Assembly: GCA_965199705.1 (NCBI GenBank)
Contig: OZ241359.1
Coordinates: 2,666,001 to 2,730,000 of the forward strand
Length of the DNA stretch: 64,000 nt
Direction: 5' to 3'
Origin: Azophilus sp965199705
GTDB taxonomy: Bacteria > Pseudomonadota > Gammaproteobacteria > Pseudomonadales > Azotimanducaceae
Numbering within the stretch: the first letter of the stretch is position 1; every line of letters begins with the position of its first letter. The position numbers and the translations under genes were made by a program. The notes under the pieces were generated by a model. That model did not search any database, was not told where the DNA came from, and saw only the letters and a program-made list of their open reading frames with translations. Below are positions 62,195 to 64,000 of this stretch, in pieces.

Positions 62195-63018
62195 TTGGGG
62201 GCGATCACGAACAAGGGTTCGCACCGCTCCCAGAAGGTGATCAACGCCTTGATCTTGCTCAACTGCAACTACGGGGAGCACAACGAGCGACAGGCGACCG
62301 GGGAAGCCATTGCGGACATTCTGCGGATCAGCACGCGCAGAGTGGCGCGTGTGAAGCGTCGCTTCGTGGAGTCGGGTCTTGATGCAGCACTGGGTGGTCA
62401 GCAGGGTCGGTGGCCGACCTGCCAGCGCAAGGCCGACGACGAGTTCGAGGCGCGCTTGATTGCGTTGAGTTGCGGCGAACCGCCAAAGGGTCGCGGGCAA
62501 TGGTCGTTGCGCTTGCTGGCGGATCGGGCCGTGGAATTGGGGTACATCGACAACGTGTCGCACGAGACGGTGCGCCGGGTTCTGAAAAAAACGAGGTCAA
62601 ACCTTGGCGCCGGGTCGGATGGATGATCCCGCCTCAAGGCAACGCGGACTTCGCGGCCGCCATGGAGCAGGTGCTCGACGTGTACCGCCGTCCTGACGAC
62701 AAGGCCTTCCCCGTGGTTTGCATGGACGAGACGCCGCGCCAGCTAATCCGCGAGACGCGCGTGCCCCTCGCGGCCGAACCGGACGCCCGGCACGGCACGA
62801 CCATGAGTACCGGCGCTGCACAACCTGCAATGTGTTCATGGCCACGCAACATCCGCCAGTGCCTCAACCGACGCATCGACTCCATTGAAGTCCTGCGCGA
62901 TGAGGCCGCTGCTTGGCAAGCTGAACGCGACCGCATTCAGGCCAAGGTGAATTGGCAGTTCACCACCACGCACGCTCGCAACAAGCTCAAGCGCCTCTAT
63001 CCGACATTTGACTCGTGA
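62195..63018 (+). pseudogene. IS630-family transposase, frameshifted and internally deleted
   Basis: The first frame (TTG 62195) gives the helix-turn-helix part (VARVKRRFVESGLDAALGGQ, SLRLLADRAVELGYID, VSHETVRRVLKK). At a run of seven A (62585-62591) the frame shifts by one, continuing NEVKPWRRVGWMIPPQGNAD, FPVVCMDETPRQLIRETRVP. After a further frame change the HDHEYRR-like segment runs directly into QCLNRRIDS and the terminal WQFTTTHARNKLKRLYP. About 130 residues containing the later catalytic acids are therefore missing, so the element cannot move by itself. Confidence 0.82.
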
Positions 63019-63035
63019 CAGGACACTAGGCACGG

Positions 63036-63794
63036 ATGAAGAAAAAACCCTTTAAAGCCCACCGCAACCGCAAGTCAAGGATCTCGCCCGACATCATGGC
63101 AAGAGACTTCCTGGGCATGGCGGACGAGGAAATCCGCGTTGCCCGCGCCGAGGAGGCCATCGGAACGCAACACGACAACATCTATGCCCGAAACAAGGCG
63201 CTCCAAAGCGCAGGCATGGGCATCGAACTCGTTTACAAGGCACTGATACTCGCGCAGGGCGTTAAATCTGATGGGAAGGTCTCGAAGGGCCACCGCATCA
63301 AGGTTTTGCACGCGCAACTAGTCGGGACCGACAAGGACGAGCTCGAAAAATGCATCTGCAACCTCGGATGGCCGGATCCGTCCGAGTGGTGCCGCTACTT
63401 GGACGACACTGTCAACCACACACAGAGGAAATACTTCATGTACGACACCCAACGGCAACGACAAGGCATCTCGTTTCCGACTTGGGGTCCCGCCAGCGTC
63501 GCCGGCATTGTGCAGGTATTCGAGAGAGCATTCGAGTTGGCTGACAGGCGCGTCCAATTCTCAACGCGCAAGCGCCACCCAAGTCCGTCGCAAGCGCTCC
63601 ATCTCCCGGACAACGGCGAGATTCGCCGCCGCCTCATCGCCGAGATCAATCTACCCGAGGGCCAAGTCCGCTCAGGAGAACCCTTGGGCGGCATGTCACA
63701 AAGATTGGACACCGGCGACGTACGAATCCTGAGCCCCGACGAGATGGAGGCAGAACCAGATGCGGAACCGGGTTCAACCAGAGACCCTCCCTGA
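63036..63794 (+). CDS. Hypothetical protein, possible HEPN-type domain
   Basis: A 252-residue protein with a basic N-terminus. Residues 20-110 are helical: an N-terminal helix (DFLGMADEEIRVARAEEAI), then SAGMGIELVYKALILAQG and KGHRIKVLHAQLVG. The pattern of a helix containing E-L-x-x-KALL followed by KGH and a final helix is that of HEPN domains, and Arg87-x4-His92 would match the R-x(4-6)-H RNase motif. The C-terminal third is charged and probably disordered. The assignment is by eye and tentative. It follows the IS630 remnant by 17 bases; the last 206 bases of the window hold no supported gene. Confidence 0.5.
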   Translation: MKKKPFKAHRNRKSRISPDIMARDFLGMADEEIRVARAEEAIGTQHDNIYARNKALQSAGMGIELVYKALILAQGVKSDGKVSKGHRIKVLHAQLVGTDKDELEKCICNLGWPDPSEWCRYLDDTVNHTQRKYFMYDTQRQRQGISFPTWGPASVAGIVQVFERAFELADRRVQFSTRKRHPSPSQALHLPDNGEIRRRLIAEINLPEGQVRSGEPLGGMSQRLDTGDVRILSPDEMEAEPDAEPGSTRDPP

Positions 63795-63957
63795 CCATCC
63801 AGACTCCTCGGCCGAAAGGCCACCGATGCGCAAAGCAGAAAGCTCGACATGATCCGAAACCGGCCCTCTCCAACAGCGTCAGCCCACGCTACGAGATTGG
63901 GGGCGACTTAGTTGCTGCCTTCGGTCGTGACGGCGTGGCCGAAGCATGTACCGATCC

Positions 63958-63971
63958 AGCCTTGTCCAATG
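63958..63971 (+). repeat. Right copy of a 14-bp direct repeat flanking the island
   Basis: Identical to 48982-48995. It lies close to the window's right edge in sequence with no supported gene, about 15 kb from the left copy. Confidence 0.25.
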
Positions 63972-64000
63972 AGGTATGAGCCTGAAGGGGTGTTGGGTTT

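Noticed and set aside
62581..62595. Programmed -1 frameshift in a working IS630 element
   Set aside because: The slippery A-run is suitable, but a further frame change and the missing catalytic region show that the element is inactive.

Overview
The window reads as a high-GC gammaproteobacterial chromosome. The evidence is gene order as well as content: smc-zipA-ligA, a divergent mrp/apbC-metG pair with dcd beside mrp, and an rnf operon ending in nth are arrangements typical of Pseudomonas-like Gammaproteobacteria. Several neighbours expected in that context are absent here (no purN next to purM, no pyrC between argG and rnt, no separate rnfC). I saw no rRNA, tRNA or CRISPR array. I cannot assign a species.

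Layout. 1-11.9 kb (+): end of an MFS transporter, then smc, zipA, ligA, a lytic-transglycosylase-like lipoprotein, an NhaC-type antiporter and dinG. 11.9-19.1 kb (-): a large M16-family lipoprotein that has lost its zinc-binding motif, an Rpn/YhgA-type nuclease, and a DUF349 protein. 19.2-31.9 kb: a catabolic cluster with a crotonase, an acyl-CoA dehydrogenase preceded by a stand-alone dehydrogenase C-domain-like ORF, an alpha/beta hydrolase, a VOC protein, three intact cytochromes P450, one P450 homologue without the heme cysteine, a P450-type ferredoxin, an MFS transporter, a SnoaL-like lipoprotein and an SDR. This looks like oxidation and beta-oxidation of a hydrophobic substrate such as a terpenoid or steroid; the substrate is inferred only.

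32-48.7 kb is mostly housekeeping: purM, dcd, mrp/apbC, metG, the rnf operon, nth, argG, rnt, grxD, a PatB/MalY C-S lyase, a GspC-like single-pass protein, rfbC, a ManC-type enzyme and a membrane protein with an HEWGH motif. The rnf operon is unusual. Its RnfB is fused to the two-ferredoxin tail of RnfC, and the NADH/FMN-binding body of RnfC is missing.

48.7-64 kb is an accessory island. It starts with four tandem genes of the AAA-ATPase-like/PD-(D/E)XK family (about 1.59 kb each). These are mosaics: two N-terminal versions and two central versions occur in all four combinations, and one copy carries a different C-terminal block. Next come a glycine-rich protein, a translationally overlapping pair of unknown proteins, a promoter with a small protein and a membrane protein, IS5- and IS630-type transposase remnants, an FRG-domain/TPR protein, a type I restriction specificity (HsdS) remnant, a second Rpn-type nuclease and a possible HEPN-domain protein. 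The density of nuclease-like domains and decayed mobile DNA suggests a defence or conflict island. The mosaic array is the strongest candidate for something undescribed.
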